Assembly (NCBI GenBank): GCA_947034885.2
Contig: OX344753.2
Coordinates: 29,778,689 to 29,842,688 of the forward strand
Length of the DNA: 64,000 nt
DNA from: Thuidium tamariscinum
Lineage: Eukaryota; Streptophyta; Bryopsida; Hypnales; Thuidiaceae
Direction: 5' to 3'
Part shown: one piece after another, positions 24,174-37,210 of the stretch
Position numbering within the stretch: position 1 is the first letter of the stretch
How the letters are laid out: each line of letters opens with the position of its first letter
The notes under the pieces: model-generated
The model's input: the letters and a program-made list of their open reading frames with translations, nothing else
Told to the model about the DNA's origin: nothing
Database searches by the model: none
Translations under genes and position numbers: made by a program

Positions 24174-24316
24174 TAAGGGCAAAACACCCATTCCTGTCCA
24201 TGTATCCAAAACCGTCCAAATGTAGCAGGGGAGCACATTTTTCAAAGAAAAATGTGCTCCCCTGCTACATTTGGACGGTTTTGGATACATGGACGGGAAT
24301 GGATGTTTTGCCCTTA
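24174..24316. mobile_element. Small hairpin MITE
   Basis: A nearly perfect inverted repeat with ~66-base arms (TAAGGGCAAAACACCCATTC ... GGATGTTTTGCCCTTA) around a short loop at 24245. I saw two or three mismatches between the arms. No coding sequence; the class is unknown. Confidence 0.8.
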
Positions 24317-24661
24317 AGCTTTGAGGCAAAAACCCTGAAGCATTAAAACTAAAACTGTAAGTAACCTGACCCTGTCTCCCATACCAACAGCAACACTTGG
24401 TTGACTGATTGAATCGGGGTTGTCTCCTGCCACTGCTTCTGGACTACAACCTCCTACTTCGAAATTGCATTAAATATTTGACAAAAACTTAAACCTCGAT
24501 AAATTCGGCTCTCGGTACCCCCAAATGATCACTCCGCAGTTCTATCGAGCCTTCCCAGAATCATTAATTATAAGTTGAAGTGACGCAAACAATGTCGTCA
24601 TCTTCAACTTACGTCCAGCCTCGCAAATGAAACTGTGGGTCCTAACTCTAGAAACTTTGGA

Positions 24662-24787
24662 GCGTTTAGCCTGGGCTGGTGAGGGGTGGTCTAGCCCCCA
24701 TTTCAACCCCCCATTAGATCTTCCGGAAAAAGGTGGGGGGGGCTAAAATTTTTACCTACTTTTGGAACCACCAGCCAAGGCTAAAGC
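24662..24787. mobile_element. MITE interrupted by the left edge of the inverted duplication
   Basis: Imperfect terminal inverted repeats: GCGTTTAGCCTGGGCTGGT (24662-24680) and, inverted, GCTTTAGCCTTGGCTGGT (24770-24787). The copy here is complete. The counterpart at 56694-56800 keeps only the second terminus and stops exactly inside the first, so the duplication edge cuts through the element. A related TTAGCCCCCC...GGGGGGCTAAA motif lies at 34659-34708. Confidence 0.65.
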
Positions 24788-25077
24788 GGATTGTTTATCT
24801 GGGGCAAAATCATATTTTCTTATAAAAAAAAGAATTTTCAAACTTTAATTTGGATTAATTTGCTCCCTCAACAATGAGTTCCATGGATGAATAACATTGA
24901 ATACATTCAATAATTCCGTTGTAATAGTAAATGAAAACTCTTGCAAATTTAGATGCAATCCAACAGTACTCGAGTGGATTAAAATGGAACACGATTGAAA
25001 TGGGATTCTTGTTGGTCCTCTGAGACATGGAACATTTATTAAAATGAATACAATTTACAAAAATAAAATCAAAGATT

Positions 25078-26460
25078 CTATATATATCCTCCACCTGCCA
25101 CGTGGGTCCTCATCGTGTCAAGGACATCACTCGTTGCCGAGCTTTCTATATTTCTGTCTATAGGAAATACTCTCTTGAGAGTGGCCTTGACATTGTTAAA
25201 AGCGGCACCTACTTTAGCTCCAATGCGCACAATAGCAGCAGCCGCAACCATATGCGATCCACTGCCTTTCTCTAGCCCTTCGAGGTAGCTGAGTACACTT
25301 GGATCATCAAAATAGTCGTTAAGTTTGACACGAATGACCACGGTATCTCTGAACCTCGGGAACGCTATCTCTATCAACCATCCTTCCAATAATTTACACA
25401 AACCAGGCAATGAATCAATCTCTTCACCTTCTTCTGAGTATGAGTACACAGAATTCACAACCGCGGGGTCACAATATGGTGATTTCTTGTCTTCTAGGCC
25501 TAGCCATGTGCGACAATCACTCACCTCCCCTACTAGCAAAGCACAAATTCTTCTCTCAAGGACAAACTCAAGGTGGGGATTTGATATTTCAGTGTTAGAC
25601 AGGGATGGGTCAGCTTGTTGGAGCTGGAGAAATAACGCATTTGCCTCTTGAATCAAACACGGAGTCTTTGCAACAAAGCCTTCAACCACATGCGCTAGTG
25701 CTGCCGCATACACTTCAGAGCTGTCAGCAGGGATATTGCTTGGTGTGGCCAAAAAAAGGGCAATTTGCAACAATAAATTGGTCTACGATTAATGCCTCTC
25801 TGAATGGAGTTAAAACAAAACATTTCTAAGGGTATAAGCTAAAATTGCACAACTTAGAAAAGTAATAAGCTCCTTAGCCCCCCAAAGGACCAGTTTCATT
25901 GCCACATGGTAAACACCATTTTTTAGCTGCATTTTGCTCTTTAAAAGATATTCAAGTTCCAATCTTAGAGCACATAGAGCTTGCAGTAATATACTTGCAA
26001 ACATAGGAGGCAGTCATACAAATCAAAAATTTATTCTAGTTGAATATTGTATGTTTAAAATACATGAAATAGGCAAACACTATTGATGAAGATGAGGTAC
26101 CTGCTCTGCAGCAATCATGAGAGAAAAGGCTTCCTTCATCAACTGCTCTCGACTTAGCCCATCTAGTATGTACAAGCTTCAAATTTTCATAATAGAAAGT
26201 ATCCCCCGTTCGATACTTCCAGTTTGCGCAATTGAACATCGTCTAATAGAGCAAAGTCGGAGAGAGAAAATCGGATGAGCGACAATTGAATATTGAGAAA
26301 AGTTTGACAAAAAAGAGAGAATTTGAAGTTGGATCATTGTTACTGACCTTCGCAAAATTGCATCCGTTGTGAACTCGAGCTCTTCTTTCTTTTCCAACAA
26401 AAGCTCGGTGACTTGCAACTGGGAAGGTTTTGGAGGACCTGGCTCCAAACCCTAGATGCG
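25078..26460 (-). pseudogene. ARC6/PARC6-like plastid-division gene fragment, left-arm copy
   Basis: Mirror image of 55018-56400, where the exons are described. The frame 25078-25773 encodes the same 231-residue segment with ATPSNIPADS, LLVGEVSDCRTWLGL, LPGLCKLLEGWL, FPRFRDT and AAAIVRIGA. As in the other copy, the splice acceptor expected before this exon reads CAA instead of CAG (25765-25767 on the minus strand), and the gene stops well short of the membrane-spanning and C-terminal parts of ARC6 proteins. Two identical broken copies mean the damage preceded the duplication. Confidence 0.75.
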
Positions 26461-26718
26461 ACAAGACGATGACACTCACATAAATACAAGTTTGATTAGT
26501 ATTGCAGTGGATGTGTCCTCATTGGCGGGGAGATCCCGTCAGGGCACTCTTGCCAATTCCAAGGGGTAGATGCATACTACGTTGTACCAATATGGATTGT
26601 CACAATCCTTAATTCAGTAGGATGTTTTGGAATTCCTATAATTGTTTCAAATAGGAAAAAATTGTGCAATATAAAAAAGGACTCATTTTCATGTTGTATA
26701 CTTCATTATCTATGCATT

Positions 26719-29700
26719 TGTGAGCGCTTCTAACTCCACCCTCAAGCTAGAAGTTTATCACACAGGTCTTGTGTGTAATTGAGTTTTTTCTCTGATTGGG
26801 TATTAAAAGAGAGCCTTCCAAGCAATGAACTCTTTTAGTCACGTGTTTAAGTGTTTCTAATCTAATGTTATGGTTAAAGTTCAACTAATTTTCTCTATCC
26901 TATTTGATGTTATCGGTTGAAATTGTACCTAGTTTTAATTCCAAGCATTTGGTAAAAAGAAACTTAATAGTAAAACAATGAGAAAGAAATCAAATGTGAG
27001 CGGTTTGCCTCCTCTGCGTAAATCTCCATAGTCCCGTCGTCGAACATCATCATGTGTAAATATTCTCCCACAACCTCGCCATCAAAATCATCCCGGCTCT
27101 CTATCTAATTCATAGTTATTCTTACGTTGTTGGTCAATTAAATCTACCCTGGTTAAAAGGAAACTAACGGTTATGTAACGCTAATTTAATTGCGTAATTC
27201 TTTTAATTCCTAAATCCCCGGTAATTAGAAAATATTACAATTCTAGTTAGCCTACTTATTTTGTTAATGCTCTATTCTAAATAAATCAACGGAAATCTAA
27301 TGGTTAGCTATTTGTTGTTTTTAGTTTTTATTTTGGTTCTAAATTGATATTATAAATTCCAAATGAATTCAATAGTAATATTCTAAAGAAATTAATATTT
27401 TATTCCCAAGGGTCAACCCCCGAAGAATAAGAATCAAGTTCAATAGTGTTATTCCTCAACAATGAATTTTTTAATGGAATTTGCTTCACTTGTTAGGATT
27501 CCTTCGCCTTAATCTTCCTAATCTTTCCCTCCTCCTATTTCATTTTAGTTTTGGAGTGTTTTGCAACAACTTTGAGGAAGAGATATGGCTATGGCAGTAG
27601 AATGTGAGTGAAGCTTAGTGAAGAATTTGTGAAATCTTAAAAATTAGATTTGTGTGAAAATCAACGAAAATTGGTGGGGTTGTGGCTCCAAGTGCTAATC
27701 CAATGATTTTCTAAGAAATCAAGTTTTTGTGATATCATGTGACTTTGAGTTTTGCACTCACCGATTTGGCCTGGACTCTTTGGATTCCCCAGCCGTCCCG
27801 ACTCCCCAGTCTCCCGCTTTAGTCTCCGACTACCCAGTTTAGGTGCTCTGATCCCGTTCGGCAGCTCTGATACCCGTTTGGGATACTCTGATACCTGTTT
27901 GGGGTTCTTCATTCCGCTCAATTGCCGAGCTGGCCTTTCGGGGCTCTCCCTTACCGCTCAGTTGTCGAGTTGGCCCTGGCCGGGGCCTTTGGCTGCTTGG
28001 TTGAGGCCTTGGTTTTTTTGGGGGGTTTTTGGATTTTCTTTTAAGAATAACACGGAACTTTTTAATCTAATTAATGTATAAAATAAGGGTTTTTTTTTGG
28101 TGGTGATGCTAATAAGGGTCTAATTCTAGTTGACTAAATTCTATTGCGCGAGTGTAGCAAATGCATAAGTAGCAATCTAACACTATGTCATGGTCTGGTG
28201 GGATTTTTGATACAACAGCCTTAATGCCATCAATGACTACGTGGATGATTGGAACATGGGAATGCAAGGATAGTTGGTGAATCTTTGTCAATATATCCGA
28301 TGCTGGACCTATGTAATTCCAATTATCAATTTGGTGAACAACGAATGTTAGAGTTCCACCAGCTCTCCCCGATGTTAATGGGAGGTGCTATAGCTTCGCC
28401 GTATGGAAGTTCTTTCAATAGTATTCTATGAATTTTATTTGCAAAAGGAGGTATACATGACAATGTTTAACCGAACTTTCACTTTAAATTCTTAAAATTT
28501 CATAGTATTTCAAGATTTTGTCACCAAAGGAGGTACACATGACAGTGTTTAAATCGCACTTTGGAACTCAATGCTTGAAATGTCCACGATCCAATGGTTA
28601 GCATGAAATAAAGGCTTAGCCTCTAATGTAGAGAGAGAAAATAAGGGTCTATTGAAGGGGCCCTAGGCCTTCAATACTTAACAAAAAACACACTAAGAAC
28701 TTGGCCAAGATCCTTGGTTGAAGCAGTGCTCCGACTATGTCGGTAGCACAAACAAGAGTGTAGGAACAAAGTGTCAGTGCACTAAAGAAAAGGGTATTGG
28801 CAACCTCGAGGGGGGCCCTTATATACCCGTGGCTAGGCCCCTCTCGGTAATTGCTAGTGAAAACACTTTGTTACTTTCCATCCTAAACTATCCTAATGTA
28901 ATTTCAAAATAATATTTGTTTAATGGTGCAAATTTCTAAAAACATCCCCATTTGGCTAACGAAATCTTTAGCCAAATCAAATCCAAGATCTTAGCCCAAG
29001 ATATTTTGGAATTAATCCTAATTTACGTAGATATTTTGCAAATTAACCAAAAGTCATTTCGAAAATTGTCTTTCTTTAGTCCAAAGATGGATTTTTACGC
29101 AAGAAAGAGATCTTGAACAAATCCAATCTTTGATTTTCCAAGAGATATTTCCAAAATCACTCCTAATTAACCGCAATTAATGATTAAAAAGTCAAATTAA
29201 GAGTTGACCCTCTCTATCTTTTAAGGAACAACCCAAAACAGAAAACCGTCTGCGCCATAGACCCCAATTAGTCTAAAGGACCCCTTACCCCTTACTCCTA
29301 GGTCGTTTGCGCGCCCAAATTGGAATTACGGTAATTTCAACTAAAAGTCAAAAATCTAACTTCTAAGATTTGCGCATTTTGATGAATCTATCAGGCCAGG
29401 GTAGTTAGGAATGTCCGTGAGAGTAAGGAACAACTCCTTATTTGCGACAATCGGACATCATTCGCTCCTGATACGTCGGTCAATCCGCTGCCAACTTGTA
29501 AATTCCGTTGAAATTTGATGTCGATGCCGGTTCTGGTGGTTGGGAATGTCAAAATGTCTTCAAACTTGACTGGGCGCTTATTAAGCACACAAAAACTTGT
29601 CCTAATTTTTAGTGATATTTTACCGCATCATACGTAACTTCTATGAATTTATGAACATTGCTATGTGCGGTTGACTTCCCATGGAGTCAACATGGAATTT

Positions 29701-30379
29701 CGGAAAAATACGAAATAAATTGGGTAACATCTAGGAAACTTCTAGATTCTTGGTATAAGTCCCACGCGACCTTGCACTATTCTAATTTTAGTAATTTAGA
29801 ATTACTTTGCCCAATTGGACAATTTAATTCCCGATGCCCGGGAATCTTGGACAATTGTTTGATTCTTGTTCGCTCCTGGCATGCTCCTACCCTTGGAACA
29901 CCTTTCTGTAGTCTTCAATCTCCAATCCTCCATCTTTCATTTTGTAAAGCTCCAATTCTCTAAGCCTTTTGTAATTGTTTTGCCTTTAAATCCAATTTGT
30001 TCCACAATTGAATTTAAGCCTTGGTAAATCTCCTAGGTTCGTCGTAGACTCTTTTGGCTTAGTTAGTATGTCACGTGCATCCTTAAAAGGTTGATTTTGC
30101 ACAGACAGACACAAGGACTGATTAACTCTCGATTCCTTAATTCTCTTGGAACTCCTAAATCTTCACAAAATCTTACTTTGGAGACTTAGAATGATAGAAA
30201 TTCCTAGAATTGGGAATTTTCCACCTTCTAAGTTGGTTTTCCACCATTTTGGCATAGACTAACACCAAAACTCCTTCAACACTCTTTTTATGTCTTTTTC
30301 TTGTATATTTCAGCTGATTTTCGCTATTTAATCGCGAAAAATCGATCCAGAGTCCTGAGTGCCATCTTGAGGGCTCATA
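26719..30379 (-). mobile_element. Solo LTR, 3.66 kb, left-arm copy
   Basis: LTR-type termini (TG...CA, the outer TG changed to TA at the 30379 end) with a perfect 5-bp target duplication (GCATT at 26714-26718 and 30380-30384 on the plus strand). No internal repeat of the termini was seen, so this is read as one very long LTR without internal domain. A TATATAAG promoter box lies at 28818-28825 on the minus strand. The copy is identical to 51099-54759 and clearly diverged from 38275-42197. A fossil; family uncertain, long LTRs of this size suggest a Ty3-like lineage. Confidence 0.7.
28818..28825 (-). promoter_or_regulatory. TATA box inside the left-arm solo LTR
   Basis: TATATAAG followed by GGGCCCCCCTCGAGG, conserved in all three LTR copies, which is the layout expected for an LTR promoter. 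Confidence 0.5.
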
Positions 30380-33300
30380 GCATTGCAAAAGAATTTTTGT
30401 CCAAAAAGTTTATATTCTATTTGTAAAGGACTTTTATATAGACTCTTTATCTACTGTCACAGTCCATAGCATTCACCATAAAGACTCATTGTTCAATAAA
30501 AAATTCAAATATTTTGCAAAAGAAGGAATCATATTTAAGTAGGGTTATATATGATAAAATGCTTAGGTTTAAAATATGTTGAATTAGACACCTAAATTTG
30601 TAGATTTGGACTATTATCTATCCAGAATTGCCACCAAATTTTGGGGATTGATTTGACAGATTTAAAGTTAAAATTTTGATATGTTGTCTTCACTAAATGC
30701 TCATACAAGTGTTTATCTAGAATGGTATTTTTTTTCAAATCATTTTCTTATCATTTTCAACAACTTTTGAACAATTGAATCCATCCTATGTATAAAATGC
30801 CATTAAAAATGGACTAAAATGGAGCCACTTTTGGCATAGCGTAGTATGCATTTGCCCCAAGGTGTCGTGCTCCTGCCCCTGCTCTCCGTCCAACCAACCT
30901 CTAAGTAGATATCCTAATGGAGAATGGACGGGGCTGGGACGCCGACAACGAATTCAATTCCTGTTCTTGGGCTTGTTTAGGATTAAGTTGCATTTGAAGG
31001 TTGAATAAGGCATTAGCTAACAACCGTTTGAAAGAATTGATGTTATACTTTCAAACAAGGGTATCACTGGAAATGAAAAAAACTCAATAAGAAGATTGAA
31101 ATAGTATGATTTGATAAAAAAATACTTTTGCTACACTAGGGTTTGATAAGTGGCAATAGGGTTTCGGACATCAATTGCCGGCAAAAATTGTATGGGTTTA
31201 ACACAGAGGTCTACACTAAAATGATCCCCAAAAGGTTCCTTTGCAAAACACAAGTTACAAAGCTCTCCAACTTCTGACATTTCTACATCTTTATTCACAG
31301 TAATGTACATGAGAGACAACAACTGGAAGCTTAAATTCTAGATCACTCAATCAACAGAAAAAATTAAGTACAAGCTATGTGCTCAGATGATGAAATAACC
31401 TTGTTTGGCAGAGGTAGCATGGACTTGCAGAAGACAAACAAGAGCTCGTTGGGAAAGCTAGTACAAAAAGCTGGGATGCAAAAGCTGGTATTCCTAGTAG
31501 AGAAGCTGTGACATAGAACACCATTTACTTCAAAAATGAGAAACTCCAATTTTGCCTCTAGAAATTTATCACGGCCAGAATTTCTCAGTTCTACGCACCT
31601 TTTTTTTTTAATGGAAATCAAAAGCGACCAATAAACTAATTGGGTTCTGGAGAAAGTAAAATTCCCCCTAGAATTGACAACTTTGAGTGGTCGCTTGTGA
31701 TGATAACATCCACCGAAAGTGGTTCGATTTGCACCAACAGTTTAGAACTAATTTCAAGGGAGGTGGAATATCTACAAATATTTCCATCTACTAAAATTTT
31801 GCAATGAATTTCTTTTGAAAGAGTCATCATTTGTTTCTCTAGACATATTAAAGTTGCAATTTTTTCCTTTATCATCATAATTTTAAAAATTATTATAGTA
31901 GTACAATAATTCTTTACAAATCAATTTCTTGCAAATATTACAAGAAATCATGTATATAAGGATAATGTGTTATTTTTCAAGATAATTAGGCAGCTTACTA
32001 CGGATGGAGTTTTTATTTTTTTTCTTTGAAATTTTGACACAATGTGTATCCAAGGAGTAGCTTTAGGGCCCAACAATTTTCATAACTTTTGACTTTGTGG
32101 ATAAAAAGTTATGGCATGATATATCAATTTGTTTGCTCGGCGGGCAGCCCGGGCAGATGAAAAAACTTTTTCAAAAAAACTTTTTTTTGAAAAGTGAAAT
32201 TTCAAATTGATTCTTTAGGCTTATACAGACATGGGAAGCTTTGAATCAATCCATTCTGATCAATGAGTCAAAAGTTATGAAGATTTTGAGTTTGAGGTAG
32301 TTTGCGGCCAGTTACAGAATCTCTACAGCACAAAAAAAGTTTGAAATTCTTCATTTAATTCAATTTTTCATATTTTTGGAAAAAAAGAAAAGAAAAAGGT
32401 GTAGATTGTTTATTTCAACATTTTAACCATTGGGATTGAAAATTTTCAATTCCATGAATAAAATGTTCACAATTTAGTATTTTGACTCATTTTTTACTGC
32501 TTTCTACTTACTTATTTTTTCCTATATGTTGTACAATTCCAAATGGTTTGAAATTTTCTGAGAATGTAGCCAACTTGCATTGAAGTATGAATTCTAAGAG
32601 TAACCACCATTTTGAATTTTTTTTCACACAAATGTGACCTTGTGAAGTGCAACTGCCCGTATTTTTGCAGGGATAAAGAAACAGTTTTTGTCAATTCAAA
32701 TGCTTATATCTTTTAATCTACATGGTGGAAATTTTTGAAATTTTTTCCACATGTTTACAAACCACCTTACTAAAAGATCCTATGGTTACATGAGTCAAAA
32801 ATGTGTTTTTAAAAAAAAATGCTCTCGTATTAGAAATGGCAGTTTTGGAGCATTTTTTTTTGGTGAAAATGCTGTTAGGGGTTTAGGGGTTAATAATTCA
32901 CATATAATTGATACAAAAGATAAAGCATTAGCACATACTATATAACAATCTTCATAGAAATATATAAAGGAAAATATAAAATATGGACAATTTTGTAGTG
33001 ACCTTGTTTAGTAGTTGGTTATTTATACAAAGGGAGAATTGTTTGACTAATTCTTTTTTAGGATTTTAAAAAATAAGGGATAAAAATAGAAAAAAATACT
33101 CAACATTAAAGTAAAATTATTATAAGAATATAAATGAAGTGGTACATTCAAAAATACTCTTGCTTTAAGTTTCTTCTTAAATTTTTTTAGAACTAAACTT
33201 AAGTTAATTCCTAAATTCTCAAGGCACCCAAATGTGGTGTCAAAGAAACTTTGAAGTTAAATAAAACCTTACTAAATTTCTATTTTTAACAGTTTATGTT

Positions 33301-33663
33301 TTTGGAAGATTTTCTTTCAAGTCCACTTTTAGCATTAGTAATTTGATATAGAAAATGAATGACAGTGATTCCTCTACTGAAGATTTAGTTGACGGGTACC
33401 CCTTGCAATCTTGACATCCCCTAGTGTTAAGGACATTTGGAAATGAGCCTCAAATACACTAGATCTTAGAAATACAATCACATTAAAAATTCATGTAAGA
33501 AAATTGTAGAGTGGATTTTGAGAAGACATAAATTGATGAGGGTTAAACTTGTTAGGCCCTTCAACCTCATATTATTTTTGTGATCAACAATTTAGATTTG
33601 ATATGCAAAAATTGAACTCAAAGATTTTCATAGTTTTTACACCTTCATGATGAAACATTATAA
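30380..33663. other. Inner AT-rich part of the left arm
   Basis: Mirror of 47815-51098. Several small frames are present on the minus strand (31131-31878) but without dependable homology. A TTAACCCC-type MITE end is visible at 32876-32893. Nothing else is supported. Confidence 0.5.
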
Positions 33664-33953
33664 TCTTCTGAATAGTGAAAGTCTTTTATTTCATCCTTAT
33701 TCCATCTTTTAGATATTTTGATACTTTGAAGATATTATAAAAATGAGCTAATATGTATAAATATAAAAATAGGATAAAATAAATAGGAGCATGCTAAAAA
33801 CAATGGAAATCAAAATAATTGATAGTTAATACAATAAAAATAAAAATAAAAATGTACTTCTAATTCTACATTAATTTTTTTTAAATAAATAAAGTAAAAT
33901 AAAATGAAGTAGATTATTGATAGTAATGTTTTTTTACTTTAGAGTGCTTCAAA

Positions 33954-34057
<104 letters not shown>

Positions 34058-34155
34058 TTCATAGTCATTGAAAACTTCAAGAACATTGCTCTATATTTGT
34101 TGATAGTTTTTTTGAATCTTTCTTATTTTTGTAGCTATAACCCTATATAATAATA

Positions 34156-34389
34156 ATGTCTTCAAAAACACACATTTGTATCCTTTGTAATCAAACTTTT
34201 AATTTAGAAGAGCAATGGAAAGCTCATGAGGGGGGTAAAAGACACAAACGTATTTCTAAAATTGCCTTAGGAGAAGAAACTAAAGGACAAAAACAAAATA
34301 CTTCTACTAATAGTAACATAATTGATGAAGATATACAAAATTACGAGCATTACGAATATCAATTCCTACAATCGTCAATAAAGTTATAA
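34156..34389 (+). CDS. Small single-zinc-finger protein (U1/matrin-like C2H2), left copy
   Basis: The 77-codon frame starts MSSKTHICILCNQTFNLEEQ and contains C-x2-C-x12-H-x5-H (CILC ... WKAHEGGKRH), the spacing of U1/matrin-type C2H2 fingers that bind RNA or DNA, followed by a polar tail. The inverted copy at 34942-35148 (minus) is the same gene. It differs by a 7-base insertion just after the codons for LEEQ and keeps one A that the left copy has lost before the tail, so the two tails differ. Neither copy is obviously intact. Function unknown; probably belongs to the surrounding inverted-repeat element. Confidence 0.55.
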   Translation: MSSKTHICILCNQTFNLEEQWKAHEGGKRHKRISKIALGEETKGQKQNTSTNSNIIDEDIQNYEHYEYQFLQSSIKL

Positions 34390-34730
34390 GGTGTCAAAAA
34401 TTAAAAAATGCAAGTTGTGACTTAGATATATCAAAAATGACAAAACTAACTTCAGAGTTCAGAGTTCTGGAGGGGATTGTTGTAGATAGTGTGAACAGAT
34501 CAGGTGACCACTATCCGACTAGCATAGCTAAAGAGGAATTGGAGTCTACAGACCAAAGAATTGGAAATAAGTCCTTAGGAAAATCCCTCTTGGACTAGCA
34601 CAAAACTAAATCTTGCAGAGACTCAAGGCACCCAGCTATTTTAATTTAAACATTGGCAACTTTGGAGCTCTTAGCCCCCCGGGCTAAATAGAAGCAGGGG
34701 GGCTAAACTTGTATGTGAACAGTGGTTGCG

Positions 34731-35148
34731 AGGGTCGTGAGTCTTTCTCCGCGACAGCAGCCTAGTTGCTCTTTCTGAAATCATCCATCTGGTTGAGGAA
34801 GTACAGAGGCAATTCTTGAGCAGCGCCCTTCAATCTAATTTTTGAATTTCTTTATTGTCAAATTCTCTAAAATTGAATCATAATGATGTTTGTTAGTCTT
34901 TTCTTTGGCTCTCCTAATCTCATCCATTTCTTTTGATATTCGTAATGCTTGTAATTTTTGTATATCTTCATCAATTATGTTACTATTAGTAGAAGTATTT
35001 TGTTTTTGTCCTTTAGTTTCTTCTCCTAAGGCAATTTTAGAAATACGTTTGTGTCTTTTACCCCCCTCATGAGCTTTCCATTGCTCATTTGCTCTTCTAA
35101 ATTAAAAGTTTGATTACAAAGGATACAAATGTGTGTTTTTGAAGACAT
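34731..35148 (-). pseudogene. Zinc-finger protein gene, right inverted copy
   Basis: Reading on the minus strand from the ATG at 35146-35148, the sequence repeats the zinc-finger frame of 34156-34389. A 7-base insertion (around 35085-35092) shifts the frame inside the finger. Beyond it, the tail frame (containing SKEMDEIRRAKEKTNKHHYD) runs on to a stop codon near 34846, longer than in the left copy. Confidence 0.55.
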
Positions 35149-35246
35149 TATTATTATATAGGGTTATAGCTACAAAAATAAGAAAGATTCAAAAAAACTA
35201 TCAACAAATATAGAGCAATGTTCTTGAAGTTTTCAATGACTATGAA

Positions 35247-35284
<38 letters not shown>

Positions 35285-35569
35285 TTTGAAGCACTCTAAA
35301 GTAAAAAAACATTACTATCAATAATCTACTTCATTTTATTTTACTTTATTTATTTAAAAAAAATTAATGTAGAATTAGAAGTATATTTTTATTTTTATTT
35401 TTATTGTATTAACTATCAATTATTTTGATTTCCATTTTTTTTAGCATGCTCCTATTTATTTTATCCTATTTTTATATTTATACATATTAGCTCATTTTTA
35501 TAATATCTTCAAAGTATCAAAATATCTAAAAGATGGAATAAGGATGAAATAAAAGACTTTCAATATTCA

Positions 35570-36739
35570 AAGGTTCATATTTCATCCATTCCATTTTTTG
35601 GTAAATAGCACATATGTTGATTGTGCAACATTTTTGTTATAATGGAATTAACATTCTTCTGTACAAATTTATAGATTTTTTAATTTGAAAAGAATCTGAT
35701 GAAATTAATATTTAAATAATACAGTATTTATAAAAATATAATTTTTTTTACAAAGTAATCTAAAATAAAATTTGAGCTTTTTATATATTAGAGCTCCTAT
35801 ACATGTTATAAGTCATTAAGAAAGTGTAAAAATTTAATCCACAATCAACAATAGAAAGTTAATGGTTTTTATTTTAAATTTAATTATATGATATAATAAT
35901 AATTGATGATAGTACAGGAACAAACAATTGAATATATAGAAATAACTTAATAAAGCTAATCCTAAACAATTTGAATTATAAACAATTTATCAAATTTTCC
36001 TTTGAAGCACTTTTTCATAATGAAACTTAGAAAATTATCTTTTGGATCTTGACGTATTTCATAAAATTAAGGGATTAAGCCTATTTAATGTTTAAGAGTC
36101 TATGAATGGTGCCAACAATGTTCCTACTTCCTAGGTTAAACTAGGGGACAACAACGTCTAATACCTTCATTTGAACTTTGTTTACTTTTAAGGTCCCTTG
36201 TTAATTCAAGAGAATTGCAACAGTCATTTGTCGTGACTTCTTTATATGTTACAAATCAATTTTTTAAAATAATCAAAGTACTTCAATATACTCATCATTA
36301 TAGAAAGGTTGAAATCTTTATAAACATATATTTTATAGAATAATCTCAACCATAGGATTACTTTGATTGACTTATTAAAGCCAGGGCATTACCAAAAAAT
36401 TCAGAATTAATATCTCCATCAATTGCAAATTCTATATGATGAACATCAAACTGTGGACTCATATAACTATAAACATAATGCCAAGTAAGTTTCATTAGAA
36501 AGAAAATCAATGGTTCATATTGCTAGAAATAAAATCAAAGGTCCATAAATCAACATTTTAAGGGCTAGAATTAAATTTTTTTGGGAAAAACAATCTTTAA
36601 ATATTCTTCACCGAATTTTTCTCAAGAGACAAGTACAAAAGGCATATAACCCAAGTAGTTGTGGCAACCTAGAACTCACCTAAACAAGTTCTTAAGCAAA
36701 ATACGGGAAGAAGAATCTATTCAATCCCCATTTTTTTTT
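35570..36739. other. AT-rich stretch
   Basis: No coding or repeat structure recognised. Confidence 0.5.
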
Positions 36740-36973
36740 TTGTTTCCTTAGTTTTTACGCACAATTAGGACCAAGACCGGAAACCGGAAAACCCAAGACC
36801 GAAAACCCGAAACTACGCTAAGGAACAGCGTAAGAAAACCCGGATTCCGCCCACCTAGCGACCGAGACCGGATAGGCAATGAGTGGCTACCGAGTCTAGA
36901 GATCGTCGGGAACTCTCCCACGTGACCAGACTGGTTTAAATCTAACGGTCAGTAATTAATGCTGGGAGGAAAG

Positions 36974-36980
36974 TATAAAA
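36974..36980 (+). promoter_or_regulatory. TATA box of element copy 2
   Basis: TATAAAA in the leader region, about 230 bases before the ATG at 37211, matching the arrangement in copy 1. Confidence 0.45.
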
Positions 36981-37210
36981 CCAGGAGAGTAGGGCCAGGT
37001 CCTACCACTTCCTTGCACATAGTTCGAGAAAGGGTTTTCTGGCTAGAGAGGGAGTATTCGGTCTATAGACAGAGAGAAGGAATAGAGAAACTGTCAATCC
37101 GGTCTGGTGTAGAGTTGAGCGATTATCACAAAGCCATCTGAGAGATTCTTGAGCGCTGAGGGTTTAGTCAAGTTGGACCGCGCCTAGATAGTATAGGCGT
37201 AAGGCGAGCG

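Larger units (their letters stand above)
24681..33663 (+). repeat. Giant inverted duplication, left arm (~8.98 kb)
   Basis: This arm is the reverse complement of 47815-56800. Coordinates obey left + right = 81478 across essentially the whole arm, meaning no net insertion or deletion. The exceptions I found are a G/C homopolymer (8 bases here, 11 in the other arm, near 24735) and one substitution (T at 31559 against the base opposite 49919). All reading frames inside are identical between arms. Contents from outside inwards: truncated MITE, ARC6/PARC6-like gene fragment, solo LTR, AT-rich DNA. Confidence 0.97.
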
